Shown piece after piece: positions 60,801 through 64,000 of a stretch of 64,000 nt of DNA (positions are counted from its first letter, which is position 1; each line of letters starts with the position of its first letter). The position numbers were made by a program, and so were the translations under genes. A model generated the notes under the pieces. That model had not been told where the DNA came from. It worked only from the letters and a program-made list of their open reading frames with translations, and ran no database searches. Source of the DNA: Gorsachius magnificus (taxonomy: Eukaryota > Chordata > Aves > Pelecaniformes > Ardeidae); the NCBI GenBank assembly GCA_034008185.1, contig CM067081.1, positions 32,672,806 through 32,736,805 on the forward strand, given 5' to 3'.

Positions 60801-63800
60801 GCAGCCTCTCTGCTGGATTGGCAAAAGACAGGGATGGCCCCGGGTCTGAGGAGGACTGGCTGCATTCCTGACAGCCTGTAAATTGTTGTTGCTGTTGTAC
60901 AGCGATTGCATGTGATAACTCTCGCACTGAAAACCGGCGGAGATTAAACCTGGGCCCTCCAGCAGTGTACATCTGTACCGGCTGATGTTGACAGCCAGTC
61001 TGTGGGTTATGGCAAACTCACCGGCCCTAGAGCCTGTTATGCAGGACTGACATATGTTAATGGGTGGTTATGTATACACTGAGAAGTCATGTTGAAAAAA
61101 CATTTCTGCATGAGATATGTCCTTAGTGTATTGAGGGTGAGCACTTAATCATACTGTCTGTGCTGGATCGCATCTCACCCATGCCTCCTGACTGCTCTTC
61201 TTCTCTCATCTGGAAACCTGGAGGAACCAGAGCTGAGTCACTGGCCATGCACGTGTCCAAGCCATTGAAGCCAGCACAGAAGAACCACGGGGGTGTACAT
61301 CCTAGAGGGTCCATTGCTGTGCATAGACAGAAACTCCAAACAGCACAGACCCAAATGCTGAGAAGTCTGAATATAAGCATTAACTTCAGAGATCTTCCTA
61401 GCCAGAGAGAGACAGAGGGTTTCTTTCTGCATGATGCACTCATCCTCACTCAGGTTGCAACCTAAGTGAAAGCCCTACCACAACTCATGAAGTTTCCCTA
61501 TGTAGTGGTGGTTGCGCTTGCCATTCAGGCTCAATGGCTATCAGGTCAAATGGGCCATACTTTGGGCTCTCAGATCCTCAGTGACTTTCTGTGTAGGCAC
61601 AGTGTAGCTCTTCTCCAGACTTAGGATGCTCCCCAGGTGCAAGCCTTGCTGTGGAAAACCCATCTGCACCATTCAGCCACAAGATCAGAACAATCCTTTC
61701 CAGCCCTAGATCTGTAAAGCAGTTACGTTCACATTTCATTGCTGTGAGGTCCATGATCCCACTACAGGTGAGCCAGCACAAACATCAGAAGCCATCCTGC
61801 CACAATAGTCCCACTACTTGACCAGGTTAAGTCACTTGCTCAGCCCATGGCAGGTCAGCTGCCCATCCTGGAGCTAAATTAACCCTACAGATTGAAGCCA
61901 TCTACAAGGCTGATATACTGTCTAACATGACAAACCCCAATTTCCTTTCCTGATTGCCTTGAGCAGATGCAACAGCCAGTTCTAGACAGGTCTGAACCAC
62001 CACAGCTAAGTTGGGGGCTACACTGCAGGTGAAAATTAACAGTGGGACAAAATGGCACCAAAATCTAACTCATATGCAAGGAGTGATGGAGTTCAGCAGC
62101 AGCTGAAAACAAGAAGAAATGGGGATGCTGATAAAGAGGATTATGGCAAAGTGCCAAAATGTAAATGTGACAGGAAAAAGACATTCCTAGGCTACAGGTC
62201 AAGAGGTTTTTCTGGAGCAGCCTTTAGTTTTGATGATAATGCCCTGGCAGAAAGCTGACACAGCTTGGCTTTCAGACCTGTTGGGCTGGGCTGCAGCCAA
62301 GAACAGCATTTATTCATTACATGTAAACTGAGCAAATTGCCCAGGGAAGGGAGTCAATAAACATGGAGCCTCATGGCACCATTTTCAGAGAGTGACCTTT
62401 CAAAGTATAATTGCATGTTAAAAGACTCAATGGCAGTTGTCTCTGATCAGAGAAGCACTAACCGAGCTGGCTTGGGGACTTATTTGTTGTCAGGCAGGAT
62501 TGTGTTGGAAAAAGGGCTTTTGGCCAGCTCCCACATGAGGCTGTGATCAGGAGAGGTCCTCCTGACTCCTCTGCTACACAAATGTTTGGTCTCAGGTCCT
62601 CTAGGGAAAGGCAGAAATAACAGCGGTGATGCTAGGAAGCATTTCCATTGTCATTAAAATGCCTGTGGCTTAGTGCTCATCTAGCAGTGACAGCCATGTT
62701 CAAATCTCATTGTCTGGGGAAGATTTTGATTGCGATCATGGTGAGACATGATCCTGAGAATGGTCCTCAGTCCCTTGGACCACAGCCTTCCAGCTGCAGC
62801 TCCAGCACAAACAGCATCATGAGGTATGGGGTCACCACCCCCAAGGCAGAAGAGCTGTCCCCTCATCACCACACCCCAGAGTTATCTCCTTGCCTGGCAA
62901 GCAGCCTTGCCTCCAGCCCAAACACCCCACAAAACTATCCTTATTGGCCCCCCCCTTAAAGGCCCCCATTTAGTTCTTCAAAAAAAACCCAAAAAAACCC
63001 CAGCCCCAAAAATGAACCCAAACCACCTCTATGTTATGTTAACATAATTGCACGAGGTTTCATACTCCCAAAGGGTTAAGGGATCCTGGCTATCTCTTCA
63101 GCCTTGTGTTAGATGCCACATGTCATAACACAGTGTCATTTCCCAGGACAGACACATTTAACCCTAAGGCAAACTAGTGCAAGGCATTGCAAAGCGTGCA
63201 GCAGGCAGAAAGCCAGCAGGAGACCGTGAGACAGGCTTCCAGTTTCAGTTAGTTAGGAAGAAGCATCAAGGAGTGCAATAAGGAGGGCTTGGAGCTGGGC
63301 TGGCAAGGTGGGCATCGCTGAAGTTCAGCAGAGGACTATGGTGAAGAAGAGGGGTTTCTGGAACGTGACTACTCCATGATTTATTTACAGTTCAGGTCAT
63401 TGAATCCAAATGCTTAGCTTAACCTCTGAGATGCTGAGGTGTGTCCATCTGTAAGAATCAATGACAGTATCTTCAAAAGCCCATTTTTTTCTTTTAAAAT
63501 TCAAGCAGTATCACTCTGCTAATGCCTCTAGAAAATTAATCCTTTGAGAAACTGAAACTATTCCTTTTTGGATGAGTGGTCCATGGCTGTGCCACTTGAG
63601 AGCCTTACGATGGCAAAGTTCCTAAAGCAGCTGCTTCATTTAAGGACAAATGCATAGCAATTTCTTCCTAGGACTTCAGTCAGGAGATCTATGCATATGC
63701 TTAAGCATTTCAATGGACAGGGAAGGACTAAATACAGACCTGAAGATAAGCATGGATAACCCACCTGAACCCAGGTGAGGTATGCCAGATTGGAATTTAA

Positions 63801-64000
63801 GTAAAGAAAGCAGCATAGGAATAGGTAAGAAATTTACTGTACAAACCTTAAGCAGTGTTTTCTTCTGTATGTTTTTTGACATATGCTTGTATTTGTTAGC
63901 ATTCATATTCCACTGTTCCCCCCAAATATCTGACAACAACTTAATATATTATATTGTATGAAGTGCTCTGCTTTAACATGCAATGATGCCTCAGAGAGAA
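54876..64000. other. 3' flanking DNA, no gene recognised
   Basis: About 9 kb with only chance reading frames and no recognised CR1 or LTR. A 12-base T run lies at 55018-55029. A locally GC-rich segment (about 56220-56840) is open in several frames on both strands at once, which argues against coding. A 9-base C run followed by A/C runs lies around 62948-63010. In human the next gene on this side is CBY2 (SPERT), in convergent orientation; none of it was recognised here. Confidence 0.5.

Noticed and set aside
1..64000. CRISPR arrays, operons, tRNA or rRNA genes, phage or plasmid systems
   Set aside because: None seen. The window has vertebrate gene structure and avian retroelements, and no regular short spaced repeats or cloverleaf genes were recognised.

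Overview
This is vertebrate nuclear DNA, almost certainly from a bird and probably a neoavian one. It carries about a dozen CR1 (chicken repeat 1) LINE fragments, several ending in the typical octamer tail ATTCTATG, plus a solo LTR of a family abundant in bird genomes. There are no bacterial-type gene clusters. Coding sequence is only about 1.1 percent of the window.

One gene is recognisable: SIAH3, the RING-less member of the seven-in-absentia family, on the + strand in two coding exons. Exon 1 (5860-5994, 45 codons) ends at a consensus splice donor. Exon 2 (53473-54066, 197 codons plus stop) follows a pyrimidine-rich acceptor. The junction is phase 0 and gives a predicted protein of 242 residues. 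It has a degenerate, non-zinc-binding RING remnant, a short Cys/His linker, one intact SIAH-type zinc finger (C-x6-C-x11-H-x4-H) and a complete TRAF-like substrate-binding domain. The intron is about 47.5 kb.

Layout: 1-5586 is 5' flanking DNA with one CR1 fragment, a T-run/A-run inverted pair and a strong G-quadruplex-type run. 5587-5859 is the likely promoter and 5' UTR, GC-rich, with two inverted CCAAT boxes and a CAG repeat just before the start codon. 5995-53472 is the intron, with eleven CR1 fragments, one LTR, simple repeats and an AT-rich stretch without reading frames just before exon 2. 54067 to about 54875 is the probable 3' UTR. The rest to 64000 is 3' flanking DNA in which I recognise no gene.

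I found no undescribed multi-gene system. The points most worth a second look concern SIAH3 (the decayed RING in exon 1, the CAG tract at its start, the reduced His-rich linker) and several structural oddities among the intronic repeats. Repeat boundaries are approximate because they were judged by eye.
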